This document shows positions 54,101-63,346 of a DNA stretch of 63,346 bases, piece after piece (position 1 is the first letter of the stretch; each line of letters begins with the position of its first letter). The notes under the pieces were generated by a model. The model did no database searches. It was not told the DNA's origin and saw only the letters and a list, made by a program, of their open reading frames with translations. Location of the stretch: the NCBI GenBank assembly GCA_910584665.1, contig CAJUBL010000007.1:1-63346 (forward strand), in the 5' to 3' direction. A program made the position numbers and the translations under genes. The DNA is from an uncultured Muribaculaceae bacterium (GTDB lineage Bacteria; Bacteroidota; Bacteroidia; Bacteroidales; Muribaculaceae).

Positions 54101-55422
54101 CGGGCCGTGATGACATCTATGCCTCCGCCCCAGGTCCCGACCCAGAGATTGCCGTCTCCGTCAAACGAAAGGGCACTCACCGAGTTATGACTTATAATGC
54201 CGTCCGACATGGTGATATGCCCGAATCCCTCCTGTCCGGGCCGTCTCACGTCAAGGCCCCCCTCGACCGTTCCGATCCATAGCGTTCCGTCAGGAGATTC
54301 AATGATCGAATTGACCGGATTATCGGAGATAGATCCGGCATCATTGGGGTTATGCACAATACTGTTGACATGAAGCCTCCTGGGTGACAGCACATTCACA
54401 CCACCGCCTTCTGTACCGATGAAGATCTCATCCCCGTCAGCAAGCATCATGTTCACAAACCGGCTGCTGATATCATGATCACGGCCGCATGTACGCTCGA
54501 AGTCATCATTTATAGGATTATACACACACAGCCCCTTCAGTGTCGAGAGTATCAGACGGCCTTCCCCGGTGACTGCGATATCGGTCAGATAGTTCTGGGG
54601 AAGAGAATGGTCGTCCGCCTCACTGCTGAGATAATGCTTCACCATACCGCTGGCAGGATCATACCGGAACAGTCCGTGATCGGTCGATATCCACACCTGA
54701 CCATCCGTCTCGACAAAGTCACTGAAATATTCCACTTCGGCGAGATCGCTCAGTGCTGATGACACCGGTATGGTCTTCAGTGTGCCGTCGGGCCACACTT
54801 TCACCCTGTACACGGTGTTGCCGACAGGCAGCCACACCTCGCCACCGATCTCACGCACCACGATTCCCTGGTAAAAAGCCCCCGGTACCGGTATGGAGGA
54901 TATCGAAGTGACTGTTCCGTCAGCGTCAAACGCAAGGCGGTCGACCTGTTGGGGTCCGCTCACCCACAGACTTCCGTGCGAGTCAAAGAACAGATTGGAT
55001 GTCCCGCGGTCTGTGACAGAATCGAGCTTACCGGTAATATCTGCCACCCGTATTACAGATAGCGTCGGAAGATCGATCACATCTATGCCTCCCTCGCCGG
55101 CAACCCACAGCCGTCCATGAACATCCTCGACGACAGATTTCACGAAGTTACTCTTGATATGGCGGTTAACACTGGTATCGTCAAAATTGACAAAGTCATA
55201 GCCGTCAAAACGCGACAGACCGCCTCCGGCAAGCGCCACCCACAGAAATCCCTTGCTGTCCCTGCAGATATCATCCACATGATTGCATGGTAAACCGTCA
55301 TCCATCGTGTAACAGGCAATATTGTAACTGTCCGGAAAACGAGATGAAGAGACAGCGCCTCCGGTAGTGGAGACAACCGCAAGAACAAAGATGGCGATAA
55401 TGAATGATATATTCCGTGACAT
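51172..55422 (-). CDS. Hybrid two-component system regulator (HTCS)
   Basis: 1416 residues fusing sensor and regulator. Signal anchor 1-25. Two seven-bladed Reg_prop propellers (about 35-690) carry repeats like DGTLWIGTVEGGLDV and DGNLWVGTWGGGIDV. A Y_Y_Y domain (about 700-790) precedes the transmembrane helix (SPWFISLVIIVLVAAAAFF, about 806). The HisKA domain has phospho-acceptor H909 in NITHEFRTP; HATPase boxes are NLVSNAVKYTPDG and VSDTGSGIADADLERVFDRFY. The receiver has D1214 in VSDIMMPVMDG and a conserved Lys in LLKPFEERVL. The AraC-type helix-turn-helix (about 1310-1416) ends the protein. It should sense oligosaccharides in the periplasm and activate PUL2 on both sides. All phosphorelay residues are intact. 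Confidence 0.96.
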   Translation of the reverse strand: MSRNISFIIAIFVLAVVSTTGGAVSSSRFPDSYNIACYTMDDGLPCNHVDDICRDSKGFLWVALAGGGLSRFDGYDFVNFDDTSVNRHIKSNFVKSVVEDVHGRLWVAGEGGIDVIDLPTLSVIRVADITGKLDSVTDRGTSNLFFDSHGSLWVSGPQQVDRLAFDADGTVTSISSIPVPGAFYQGIVVREIGGEVWLPVGNTVYRVKVWPDGTLKTIPVSSALSDLAEVEYFSDFVETDGQVWISTDHGLFRYDPASGMVKHYLSSEADDHSLPQNYLTDIAVTGEGRLILSTLKGLCVYNPINDDFERTCGRDHDISSRFVNMMLADGDEIFIGTEGGGVNVLSPRRLHVNSIVHNPNDAGSISDNPVNSIIESPDGTLWIGTVEGGLDVRRPGQEGFGHITMSDGIISHNSVSALSFDGDGNLWVGTWGGGIDVITARRPYRRVRRLSTDCLPGLNMSYIGVLCHDTVTGRMFVGSNAGVLCYDPDSGLLRPALLPGADYRAFGYIGSFIDDERQLWLGSADGLTIIDIDRRRPDGTFPYRYLRYRLDDSMSEVSEKPTCFCQTPDGIMWIGTNGHGIYRGERDGSGEYVYRVYTVSDGLSNNIVKGVTVDGTGHLWVATINGLSCFNPVSETFMNYSAADGLPCNQFYWNAAYRTSDGRLLFGSTCGIAEIEPDNEEIRVSRNPVVFTRLLVGNNVVNPAGSTVTDCDIAYSDRITVHERDRSLLVEFSALDFGRNDNAVYCYRLIGFDKEWITVSPDRRWASYTNLSPGDYVLQVKYMAGGSDPDVPVTELNVVVRPYFYKSPWFISLVIIVLVAAAAFFYKRRVSGLKRQRRELRKQIEKSTAQLAEQKALVERRADELADRNDRLVAQNEEINRQKQRLTEMNRQVQEMTVDRLSFFTNITHEFRTPITLIIGPIERALKLSTNPKVIEQLQLVERNSKYLLTLVNQLMDFRKIESGKMELMITRGNFRLFVKEVMTPFMSVAADRNIELRCLMRLWRDEFAFDSESLRKIIVNLVSNAVKYTPDGGRVTLYAAACDYLPDGMDDGTEGSLYIGVSDTGSGIADADLERVFDRFYQGDSKLKYPFSGAGDSGIGLYVCRSIAEVYGGTITARNNRGGGCTFRVVLPVTTVSESVMSEITAAETGAEPAYAGESGGDRPTILVVEDNEDMRKFITSILSDTYNIIEAPDGAEALDRLLATPVDLIVSDIMMPVMDGMELSRRVKENFAISHIPFIMLTAKTSTESRIDSYRIGVDDYLLKPFEERVLLARIEGILRTRRRLQHNFAESMDVTTLEIAGESRDKKFMDHVMETVRNNYKNSYFEVGDFAESLGISRSLLNKKLQSLMGQSAGQLVRNYRLNMARELILRNRETRAMNISEIAYEVGFNDSKYFTRCFTRQYNVTPSAMLNS

Positions 55423-55462
55423 AGGTATTGATAAGGCGTCTGTATCTTTCGGTTAGAGACAC

Positions 55463-55493
55463 CAAATTTAGTTCATTATATCGTAAATCACAA
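55463..55493 (-). promoter_or_regulatory. HTCS gene promoter
   Basis: On the minus strand TTG (55491-55493) is followed after 20 nt by TAAATTTG (55463-55470), a perfect -7 box, 40 nt before the ATG. Confidence 0.65.
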
Positions 55494-55624
55494 CAATTTT
55501 ATCTGTCAGAATGGTGAATACAACCCAAATAGCATCTTTTACACCATTATTCACGATTTGTCCTCCTTTCGTTATAAAATAAATGTATATCTTTACAGAA
55601 ATTTGTTCTTCATTATCTCATACC

Positions 55625-57124
55625 ATGATTCCAAGAACCCTATCGTTCACTTTATCTGTTATTGTCGGCATATCGACAGCCTGCGCCGGTGTATTCGGGC
55701 CGGTCAATGCTCCGAATCCATGGGCCGACGACTATTCCGGTATATCATCACTTGCAGACTACCGCAGCTGGGGCACATACAATGTCCATGATCCTTCATG
55801 TATAAAAGCCGGAGAATATTATTATATGTATTCGACCGACGCCATATACTTCAATCCGGCCGACCGGAACAGACACGGCCGGCATACGGAAGTAAAGACC
55901 GGCAATATACAGGTGCGGCGCTCGCGTGATCTTGTAAACTGGGAGTATCTCGGCTGGGCGTTCGACTCCATACCGCCGGAACCGGCCGCGTGGGTACGCG
56001 ACAACAACAACGGACATGGCCCGGGCAATCTATGGGCCCCGTATATATTGAAAGCAGGTGACATATACCGGCTCTACTACTGTGCATCAGCCTTCGGAAA
56101 ACCCACATCGGCTATCGCCCTGGCCGAATCATCATCACCCGAGGGCCCATGGATCCAGAAAGGATGTGTCGTCAGGACAAACAGCTCGACCCCGATGAAT
56201 GCCATCGATCCGAGTGTCATCATCACTCCAGACGGACGGCACTGGATGCACTACGGATCTTTTTTCGGCGGCCTCTACTGTGTGGAACTCGATCCCGCCA
56301 CAGGGCTCACAAAGAAACCCGGCGATCTGGGACATCTGGCCGCCCGCCGGGCCAACTGGCGTGTAGACAATCTCGAGGCTCCGGAAATATACTATAACAG
56401 AGATCTCGGGACATATTATCTCTTCGGCAGTTACGAACCGCTCATGACAACCTATAATATACGCGTATGCCGCAGCGGCAGGGCCGAGGGGCCTTTCATA
56501 GATTTCCACGGCAGGGAGATGCGTGATACAACCGACAACTTCCCCATACTCACAGCGCCTTATAAATTCAGCGGCCATGACGGATGGGCCGGAACCGCCC
56601 ATTGCGGTGTTTTCGACGATGGCAACGGACGCGTGTTCATGGTCCACCAGGGCCGTCTGGCTCCACGCAATGAAATGATGGACCTGCACCTCAGACAGGT
56701 ATTCTTCACCACCGACGGCTGGCCAGTGGTCTCGCCCCAGCGTTATGCCGGAACTCCCGAACGCCGTTTTCAACCGGCCGACCTCGCAGGGGTATGGGAG
56801 ATCATACGCGTCGACAACCCGAAGAGCGACCGGAGCCTCGACGCCGGACAGGTTCTATGGGGCGAAGGTGGTCTCAGAAACGATGAGTCCAGCATAAGCC
56901 GCACATGTGCCGTCTATCCCGACGGATACCTCACCGTTGCCGGCAGTCACGGCTCCTGGAGTTTCGATCCCGACAGGCAGCTCATGACAATGAAAATCGG
57001 TGACGAGACAATCACCGACCTGATAGTACACGCCGGACACGACTGGGAACGTCAGACCGACACTGTCCTCCTCACAGGACTCGACTCCGGAGGCCGCTCC
57101 ATATGGGCCAAACGTGTAAGATAG
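55625..57124 (+). CDS. GH43 family arabinan-active glycoside hydrolase
   Basis: 499 residues from the ATG at 55625 (MIPRTLSFTLSVIVG); an earlier ATG at 55583 would overlap the promoter region (TATCTTTA at about 55587). A signal peptide ends near ACAG. GH43 catalytic residues are D56 in YNVHDPS, central D195 in NAIDPSVII and E254 in LEAPEIYY, with RSRDLVNWEYLG and NLWAPYIL as blade motifs. The C-terminal domain (about 390-499, LAGVWEIIRV to GRSIWAKRVR) resembles that of the other GH43. It probably acts in the periplasm on imported arabino-oligosaccharides. It is divergent from the HTCS gene and 41 nt before GH51. Confidence 0.88.
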   Translation: MIPRTLSFTLSVIVGISTACAGVFGPVNAPNPWADDYSGISSLADYRSWGTYNVHDPSCIKAGEYYYMYSTDAIYFNPADRNRHGRHTEVKTGNIQVRRSRDLVNWEYLGWAFDSIPPEPAAWVRDNNNGHGPGNLWAPYILKAGDIYRLYYCASAFGKPTSAIALAESSSPEGPWIQKGCVVRTNSSTPMNAIDPSVIITPDGRHWMHYGSFFGGLYCVELDPATGLTKKPGDLGHLAARRANWRVDNLEAPEIYYNRDLGTYYLFGSYEPLMTTYNIRVCRSGRAEGPFIDFHGREMRDTTDNFPILTAPYKFSGHDGWAGTAHCGVFDDGNGRVFMVHQGRLAPRNEMMDLHLRQVFFTTDGWPVVSPQRYAGTPERRFQPADLAGVWEIIRVDNPKSDRSLDAGQVLWGEGGLRNDESSISRTCAVYPDGYLTVAGSHGSWSFDPDRQLMTMKIGDETITDLIVHAGHDWERQTDTVLLTGLDSGGRSIWAKRVR

Positions 57125-57165
57125 GCATATAACCATTCACTATAAACAATTCACATCACTTACCT

Positions 57166-58725
<1,560 letters not shown>

Positions 58726-58742
58726 AAACACACCGACACAGT

Positions 58743-59165
58743 TTAGTCAGACAGGCGTCCTGTCCGGGACGCCTGTCTGTTACCGTAATAAGACATAGAG
58801 ACATATGGATATTTAGAGATGAGCGGATAGTCACCAGCCTTAGGATCTGAACGGTTGAACAGGGCGCGGTCATTGAAGAGCATGCGGGCTTCGCTTATGG
58901 CCAGCGGCTGTCCGGTCGGAGCGTATACGACCGTTCCTATCCCCCGGGCGCTGTCGCTGTACAGGGCTCCGTCGGCATCGTATGTATAGTCGGACCTGTC
59001 TCCGGCGAAATCAGATGATGATTCCAGAATCACGGGGTCCGCGTCATCCTGTATACGTATGATCCGGTTGCCGTCGTATGAATACGTCAGCGCCTTAATG
59101 GCTGACGTACAACATGCCAGCACCGGAAGTACCACAAATCGGAGAGGCAGAGGGAGGAGTTTCAT
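58743..59165 (-). pseudogene. RHS/YD-repeat remnant with signal peptide
   Basis: 140 residues. A hydrophobic N-terminus (LPLRFVVLPVLACCTSAIKA) is followed by two YD-type units: LTYSYDGNRIIRIQDDADPV and DYTYDADGALYSDSARGI, then VVYAPTGQPLAISEA. These are typical of the spacing in large RHS/wall-associated proteins, which run to over a thousand residues. Here only one or two units remain, and the last codons are supplied by the GH51 terminator hairpin. Most likely a decayed or truncated RHS gene; a small expressed lipoprotein (Cys in LACCTS) cannot be excluded. Confidence 0.6.
58748..58779. terminator. Terminator hairpin after GH51
   Basis: A perfect stem (AGACAGGCGTCC / GGACGCCTGTCT, extended by C-G) around a 6-nt loop lies 23 nt after the GH51 stop. 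It also encodes the last codons of the convergent RHS-like fragment. Confidence 0.7.
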
Positions 59166-59360
59166 GGCCGGGAGAGATTAGCGTGACAATTATTTGGATT
59201 TCACCCGCAATTTACTACACTTTTTCACTCTTTCCAATTTTTTTCGCTGAAATAATAAAAAATCACCGGAACAGATTGTATTTTCATCAATTCACAACAT
59301 TTAGGCAACTGTCCAAAATGTATCCCATCCTAAATACTTATAATTTATTCTCCGGTAATT

Positions 59361-59394
59361 TTTGGGATTTTATGACGGAATAATATTATCTTTG
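59361..59394 (+). promoter_or_regulatory. pyrH promoter
   Basis: TTTG at 59361-59364 is followed after 22 nt by TATCTTTG (59387-59394), a perfect -7 box. The leader to the pyrH ATG is about 85 nt. The rest of the gene-free stretch 59166-59485 is AT-rich, and I see nothing else in it. Confidence 0.7.
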
Positions 59395-59485
59395 TGCTGA
59401 ATGAAATAATGAACTGATTTAAACTTATTACAAATTAACATTCAGAGGCTGTTTTCGAAATCAGTCCAATAATCACATAGGAAAT

Positions 59486-60196
59486 ATGAGAACCAAATAT
59501 AATCGTGTGCTTCTGAAACTGAGCGGAGAATCGCTCATGGGACACCAGGGGTACGGTATCGACAGCGAGCGTCTGGCTCAGTATGCTACGCAGATAACCG
59601 AGATAGCTCGTGCAGGCGTGCAGGTCGCTATCGTCATTGGCGGAGGAAATATATTCCGTGGTCTTCAGGGCGCCGCCAAAGGTTTTGACCGCGTCAAGGG
59701 TGACCAGATGGGAATGCTCGCCACAGTCATCAACTCGCTGGCTCTCAGCTCGGCGCTTGATGCAGCCGGACAGCCGGCCCGTGTCTTCACCGCCATCAAT
59801 ATGTTCCCCATAGGTGAGCATTACAGCAAGTGGAAGGCCATCGAGGCCATGAATGACGGCATGGTTGCAATCATTGCAGGCGGGACAGGCAATCCGTTCT
59901 TTACCACCGATACCGGCTCGGCGCTGCGTGGCATCGAGGTCGAGGCCGATGTCATGCTCAAAGGTACCCGCGTTGACGGAATCTATACTGCCGATCCCGA
60001 GAAAGATCCTACGGCAACAAAGTTCAGCGAGATAACCTACGACGAGGTCTACACGCGCGGACTCAAGGTAATGGACCTCACCGCAACGGCATTGTGCAAG
60101 GAGAACCACCTGCCCATTGTTGTATTTGACATGGACACACCAGGCAATCTGGCTAAGGTAATAGCCGGCGATCCGATCGGCACTCTGGTTTACTGA
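59486..60196 (+). CDS. pyrH: UMP kinase
   Basis: Phosphorylates UMP to UDP in pyrimidine synthesis; the bacterial enzyme is a hexamer of the amino acid kinase fold. 236 residues. Motifs are RVLLKLSGESLMG, the glycine loop VIGGGNIFRG, GDQMGMLATVINSLAL, IIAGGTGNPFFTTDT and ADVMLKGTRVDGIY. It is followed 27 nt later by frr, the usual bacterial pairing. Confidence 0.97.
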   Translation: MRTKYNRVLLKLSGESLMGHQGYGIDSERLAQYATQITEIARAGVQVAIVIGGGNIFRGLQGAAKGFDRVKGDQMGMLATVINSLALSSALDAAGQPARVFTAINMFPIGEHYSKWKAIEAMNDGMVAIIAGGTGNPFFTTDTGSALRGIEVEADVMLKGTRVDGIYTADPEKDPTATKFSEITYDEVYTRGLKVMDLTATALCKENHLPIVVFDMDTPGNLAKVIAGDPIGTLVY

Positions 60197-60223
60197 AACA
60201 CCCTCTAATTTATCACTATAAAT

Positions 60224-60781
60224 ATGGAAGTAAAAGACTATCTCAATCCGGCCGAAGAAAAAATGGAGATGGCCGTGATCTATCTTGAGGAAACACTCCA
60301 GCGCATCCGCGCCGGCAAAGCCAACCCCAAACTCCTCGACGCCATACGTGTCGAATATTATGGCAGCACGGCACCCATCGGTAACGTCGCCAACATATCT
60401 GTTCCCGATGCACGTACCATCGCCATCACACCATGGGAGAAGTCGATGTTCAAGGAGATCGAGAAAGCGATCATAAACTCCGATTTAGGTATCACTCCCG
60501 AGAATAACGGCGAGGTTATACGCCTGTCCATACCGCCGTTGACCGAGGACCGCCGCAAACAGCTCGTAAAGCAGTCAAAGGCCGAGGCGGAGACTGCCAA
60601 GGTATCGGTGCGCAATGCCCGGCGTGATGCCATTGAGGGCCTCAAAAAAGCCATAAAGCAAGGTATGAGTGAGGATGTCGAGAAAGACGCCGAGGTTCAG
60701 GTTCAGAAACTGCACGACAAGTATCTGAAAAAGATCGACGACCTTTTCGCCGCCAAAGAAAAGGAGATCCTCACCGTCTGA
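60224..60781 (+). CDS. frr: Ribosome recycling factor
   Basis: Splits post-termination ribosomes together with EF-G. 185 residues, the standard length. Features are ERIRAGKANPKLLD-like LQRIRAGKANPKLLDAIRVE, YGSTAPIGNVANISVPDART, the central IPPLTEDRRKQLVKQSK and the helical C-terminus ending in AAKEKEILTV. It is co-transcribed with pyrH. Confidence 0.97.
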   Translation: MEVKDYLNPAEEKMEMAVIYLEETLQRIRAGKANPKLLDAIRVEYYGSTAPIGNVANISVPDARTIAITPWEKSMFKEIEKAIINSDLGITPENNGEVIRLSIPPLTEDRRKQLVKQSKAEAETAKVSVRNARRDAIEGLKKAIKQGMSEDVEKDAEVQVQKLHDKYLKKIDDLFAAKEKEILTV

Positions 60782-60816
60782 TACAACACCCGATCCTTGC
60801 TTTTCACGATATACCA

Positions 60817-61593
60817 ATGCAAACCGTACTGTTCCATTCAACCATATTCGGTCCCATACATTCGCGTCGTCTCGGAACTTCGCTCGGTGTGAATCTCATG
60901 CCGAGCGACGGCAAGGTATGCACTTTTGACTGCCTGTATTGTGAAGCCGGCTTTAACGCACAAGGCCCCGGGCACACAGGTCTCCCTTCCCGTCAGGAGG
61001 TAAGACGGTTGCTCGAAGAGAAACTCGCCGGCATGCATGAGGCCGGAGACCCGCTCGATGTCATCACATTCTCCGGCAACGGCGAGCCTACGCTGCACCC
61101 GGACTTTGACAGTATTATCGACGACACTCTGGCTCTGCGGGACATGTACTATCCTGATGCCAGGGTCAGTGTCCTCTCCAACTCCACGTGTCTCGACCGT
61201 CCGAGCGTCGTCGGGGCTCTGAGACGCGTTGATAACAATATACTCAAACTCGACTCGGCCATTGATTCCACGATAAAGCTTCTTGACCGCCCTACTCGTC
61301 AGTCATTCACTGCCGCCGGCGTCATAGGTCAGCTGAGTCAGTTCGGGCAGGACTGCATTATCCAGACAATGATACTGCGCGGAACACATGACGGACATAT
61401 GATCGACAACACAACCCCGGCTGAGATCGAAGCGCTCATCAGAGCCTATCTGGCTATAGGTCCGTCCGAAGTCATGCTATACTCAATTGACCGTAAGACT
61501 CCTGCCGAGCATCTTGTGAAAGTACCGCGCGAGGAGCTTGAACTGATTGCCGGACAGGTACGGGCCGCCGGAATAAAAGTACTCGTATCATGA
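60817..61593 (+). CDS. Radical SAM protein (COG0731-like)
   Basis: 258 residues. The radical SAM cluster motif CTFDCLYC (CxxxCxxC) follows IFGPIHSRRLGTSLGVNLMP. SAM-binding features are ITFSGNGEPTLHPDF and a later VSVLSNSTCL. A central LKLDSAIDSTIKLLDRP and a final strand GIKVLVS are seen. The family groups with wyosine-synthesis-like enzymes (TYW1 relatives), but the bacterial members have no assigned reaction. It is 35 nt after frr, and its stop overlaps the next gene by 4 nt. Confidence 0.85.
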   Translation: MQTVLFHSTIFGPIHSRRLGTSLGVNLMPSDGKVCTFDCLYCEAGFNAQGPGHTGLPSRQEVRRLLEEKLAGMHEAGDPLDVITFSGNGEPTLHPDFDSIIDDTLALRDMYYPDARVSVLSNSTCLDRPSVVGALRRVDNNILKLDSAIDSTIKLLDRPTRQSFTAAGVIGQLSQFGQDCIIQTMILRGTHDGHMIDNTTPAEIEALIRAYLAIGPSEVMLYSIDRKTPAEHLVKVPREELELIAGQVRAAGIKVLVS

Positions 61594-62489
61594 CACCGGA
61601 ACCGGTCAGTCCCGGCGACAGGATAGCTATAGTCTCACCGGCATCGGTCATTGATCCCGGACTTGTCAGAGGCGCGGTCTCGACATTGGACAGCCTCGGC
61701 TACGAGCCTGTTGTCATGCCACATGCATTGGGACGTAACGGCTCTTTCAGCGGCACCGCCGACGAGCGGTTCCGGGACCTCGCCGACGCACTCACCGACA
61801 CATCGGTACGGGCTATACTATGCAGCCGAGGGGGATATGGAGCCGTACATCTGCTTGAACGTCTCGAACCTCTTGTAGCCCGCTCAGCCTGCAATCCGAA
61901 GTGGCTGATAGGTTTCAGCGATATTTCAGCCCTCCATGCCCTCTGGTACCGTCACGGCATCCCTTCACTACACGCCTCTATGGCGCGTCAGTTCGCCACA
62001 GGGCCAGACGACCGCCCTATGCAGACCCTCATCGCCATGATGCAGGGATCCCCGTTCACTCTCGGCTGGACCAACAATACTGACATACCTAACCGTCCGG
62101 GCACGGTGACCGCGACACTGACCGGCGGGAACCTCGCTGTGCTCGATGCTCTTGTATCCACACCCTATGACACACTGAAGCCCGGCAACATCCTCTTCAT
62201 CGAGGACATCGCCGAGCCCGTATACAAAATTGAGCGTATGCTCTACCGCCTTATCCTGTCAGGTGTGCTCGAACGCATTGCCGGCCTTGTCGTAGGCCGG
62301 TTCACCGAATACCGTCCCGACCCCAATCATTCATCAATGGAAGCAATGATAAGGGAAACTGTTGACCGGTACAGTTTCCCCGTTGCCTTCGACGCCCCCA
62401 TAGGCCACATCGGTCCAGACAACATGCCGGTCATGCATGGAGCCACCGTCACCATGACAGTCACAGAGAATCATTGCGTTCTTCGATAA
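61590..62489 (+). CDS. ldcA: LD-carboxypeptidase (peptidase S66)
   Basis: Removes the terminal D-Ala from muropeptide tetrapeptides during peptidoglycan recycling. 299 residues. Motifs are GDRIAIVSPAS at the N-terminus, ILCSRGGYGAVHLL, the nucleophile Ser in WLIGFSDISALHA, GGNLAVLDALVSTPYD, the catalytic Glu in LFIEDIAEPVYKIERML and the His in DAPIGHIGPDNMPV. No signal peptide, as expected for a cytoplasmic recycling enzyme. It overlaps the radical SAM gene by ATGA and its 3' end overlaps the convergent MauE-like gene by 19 nt. Confidence 0.92.
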   Translation: MTPEPVSPGDRIAIVSPASVIDPGLVRGAVSTLDSLGYEPVVMPHALGRNGSFSGTADERFRDLADALTDTSVRAILCSRGGYGAVHLLERLEPLVARSACNPKWLIGFSDISALHALWYRHGIPSLHASMARQFATGPDDRPMQTLIAMMQGSPFTLGWTNNTDIPNRPGTVTATLTGGNLAVLDALVSTPYDTLKPGNILFIEDIAEPVYKIERMLYRLILSGVLERIAGLVVGRFTEYRPDPNHSSMEAMIRETVDRYSFPVAFDAPIGHIGPDNMPVMHGATVTMTVTENHCVLR

Positions 62490-62902
62490 TGAAGTATAAA
62501 TGCGGTGATTGAAATCAAGAGTAATACAATATTCTTCAATAATGTTCCTGAGGGTGAGAATTCAAGTATTTCACCGAAGCATCCGCATGATCTTATGGGA
62601 GTGTATTCATCTAAGTAATTTATTGCTGTCAATGTTGTAAATGACATCAGCAACATTAATGAGGCTGATAATGATATTATAGGCTTGATATTAAAAATCA
62701 ATAATATACTTAAGATGGTTTCAATTACAATAATAGCATAAGCTATATATTGGATGGTTATGTAGCTCAGACACCAATTCCAGTAATCGGAAAACTGATT
62801 GACTATGTCAATAAATGCATCTATACTTATTATTTTTGACAATGCAGACCCTAAAAATACCACTCCGATTGTAATATTAAGTATGTATATGCATTTAGAC
62901 AT
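62471..62902 (-). CDS. MauE/DoxX-family redox-associated membrane protein
   Basis: 143 residues from the ATG at 62902 (MSKCIYILNITIG); a GTG at 62929 overlapping the upstream stop is the alternative. Four transmembrane segments are seen: IYILNITIGVVFLGSALSKI, ITIQYIAYAIIVIETILSIL, IISLSASLMLLMSFTTLTAI and KNIVLLLISITAFIL. The motif RSCGCFGE between helices 3 and 4 is characteristic of MauE-like proteins that serve disulfide or amine-dehydrogenase maturation. It is AT-rich, unlike its neighbours, and paired with a thioredoxin-like gene, which suggests joint thiol redox work in the envelope and possible recent acquisition. Confidence 0.8.
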   Translation of the reverse strand: MSKCIYILNITIGVVFLGSALSKIISIDAFIDIVNQFSDYWNWCLSYITIQYIAYAIIVIETILSILLIFNIKPIISLSASLMLLMSFTTLTAINYLDEYTPIRSCGCFGEILEFSPSGTLLKNIVLLLISITAFILHYRRTQ

Positions 62903-62925
62903 AACTTTTCTCTCTGATAGTAAAA

Positions 62926-63346
62926 TCACATAGTTTTAAATGTTTTGTATGTCAACTCTCTGACTTTATCGTTTTCAATTGGATTCCCAAATATCATTGT
63001 CTGCCCATTTTTATCTAAAATGAATGTAGTAAAAACAGAAGACTTCTTTATTATTGGATTTCTTGCTACAAACAGATCGTCACTATCGGCATACATTATC
63101 AATTCAGATGACCTCAGATGTAGTAGTTTTTTTAACTTGTCTTGCTCGGTCTGGGAGTCTGTGGATACAATAAAGCATATTATAAAATCAGGGTGCAACT
63201 TTTTTATATTGTTCAAAAACTCTTCCCAGATAATCAGTTTAGAAGACAAACAGGCCGAACACTGTAGAGAATCTATATAGACAATCTGTATACGCGAGTT
63301 CGGGATAAAAACATAAGAATTTAACACCATTGCTAAGGACACGAAT
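62926..63346 (-). CDS. Thioredoxin-like envelope protein, 5' end outside the window
   Basis: At least 138 residues; the frame stays open to the window edge, so the start is not seen (GTG at 63342 and ATG at 63330 are in-frame candidates). The hydrophobic VSLAMVLNSYVFIP may be part of a membrane anchor. Then QIVYIDSLQCSACLSSK carries a CSAC redox motif where thioredoxins have WCxxC. FIICFIVSTDS, LIMYADSDDLFVARNP and TTFILDKNGQTMIFG follow as later thioredoxin-fold strands. AT-rich. It overlaps or abuts the MauE-like gene, suggesting a redox pair. The first sixteen visible codons are repeated inverted at the left window edge. Confidence 0.7.
   Translation of the reverse strand, partial: FVSLAMVLNSYVFIPNSRIQIVYIDSLQCSACLSSKLIIWEEFLNNIKKLHPDFIICFIVSTDSQTEQDKLKKLLHLRSSELIMYADSDDLFVARNPIIKKSSVFTTFILDKNGQTMIFGNPIENDKVRELTYKTFKTM
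63292..63339. repeat. Right copy of the 48-bp inverted repeat
   Basis: Exact reverse complement of 1-48, located in the 5' part of the thioredoxin-like gene. Seven more bases (63340-63346) lie beyond it in this window. Confidence 0.95.

Noticed and set aside
55512..55560. Inverted AATGGTG words before the GH43-GH51 operon as a full HTCS operator
   Set aside because: The copies are inverted rather than direct and match TGGTGGAT only partly, so no feature was listed.

Overview
The window looks like a Bacteroidales genome, most likely a gut Muribaculaceae-type bacterium. Three things support this: SusC/SusD outer-membrane pairs, a hybrid two-component regulator and a PorU-like protein; many promoters with the Bacteroidetes -7 box TAnnTTTG; and house-keeping genes of Bacteroidales type (MaeB malic enzyme fused to a phosphotransacetylase-like domain, Rex, PyrC, MetK). 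No rRNA, tRNA, CRISPR array, integrase or complete insertion sequence was seen.

Layout. 1-380: the left window edge carries a truncated gene fragment whose 48 bp recur inverted at the right edge, followed by mosaic intergenic repeats. 387-6103: polyprenyl diphosphate synthase facing maeB-trmB and a CreD-like membrane protein. 6104-6567: non-coding, with hairpins, an AT palindrome and a MITE-like element. 6568-19535: ten genes on the minus strand with gaps of at most about 31 nt, in transcription order rex, a degenerate FAH-like gene, porU, a YeiH-type exporter, a GT2 glycosyltransferase, pyrC, hflX, dgt, a TPM protein and a GH28 enzyme. 19536-22124: repeats, a DUF4143 ATPase and a thioredoxin.

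22125-30598 is polysaccharide utilisation locus 1 (PUL1): an ECF sigma factor, SusC, SusD, an Ig-like surface lipoprotein and an alginate-lyase-fold enzyme. 31062-33954: metK, preceded by a SAM-II-like riboswitch, and a ROK regulator divergent from two tandem SGNH esterases (34165-36371). 37160-58725 is PUL2, which looks arabinan-directed: a hybrid two-component system (HTCS) controls an operon of a LamG-type surface binding protein, two successive SusC/SusD pairs and a GH43 lipoprotein, and faces a GH43-GH51 pair on the other strand. 58743-59165 is an RHS/YD-repeat remnant. 59486-62489: pyrH-frr, a radical SAM protein and an LD-carboxypeptidase. 62471-63346: two AT-rich genes (MauE/DoxX-like and thioredoxin-like), the second running off the window.

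How it works together (inference from families): in PUL2 the surface protein and SusD lipoproteins capture glycan, SusC pores import oligosaccharides, GH43 enzymes cut arabinan, GH51 releases arabinose, and the HTCS senses fragments. Most notable observations: the inverted 48-bp repeat at the window ends, a G10 tract in the signal peptide of the PUL1 SusC, a PorU homologue without its His/Cys catalytic segment, a SAM-II-like element with its promoter inside the preceding terminator, 21-bp-spaced operator-like repeats before PUL2, and the mosaic repeats.
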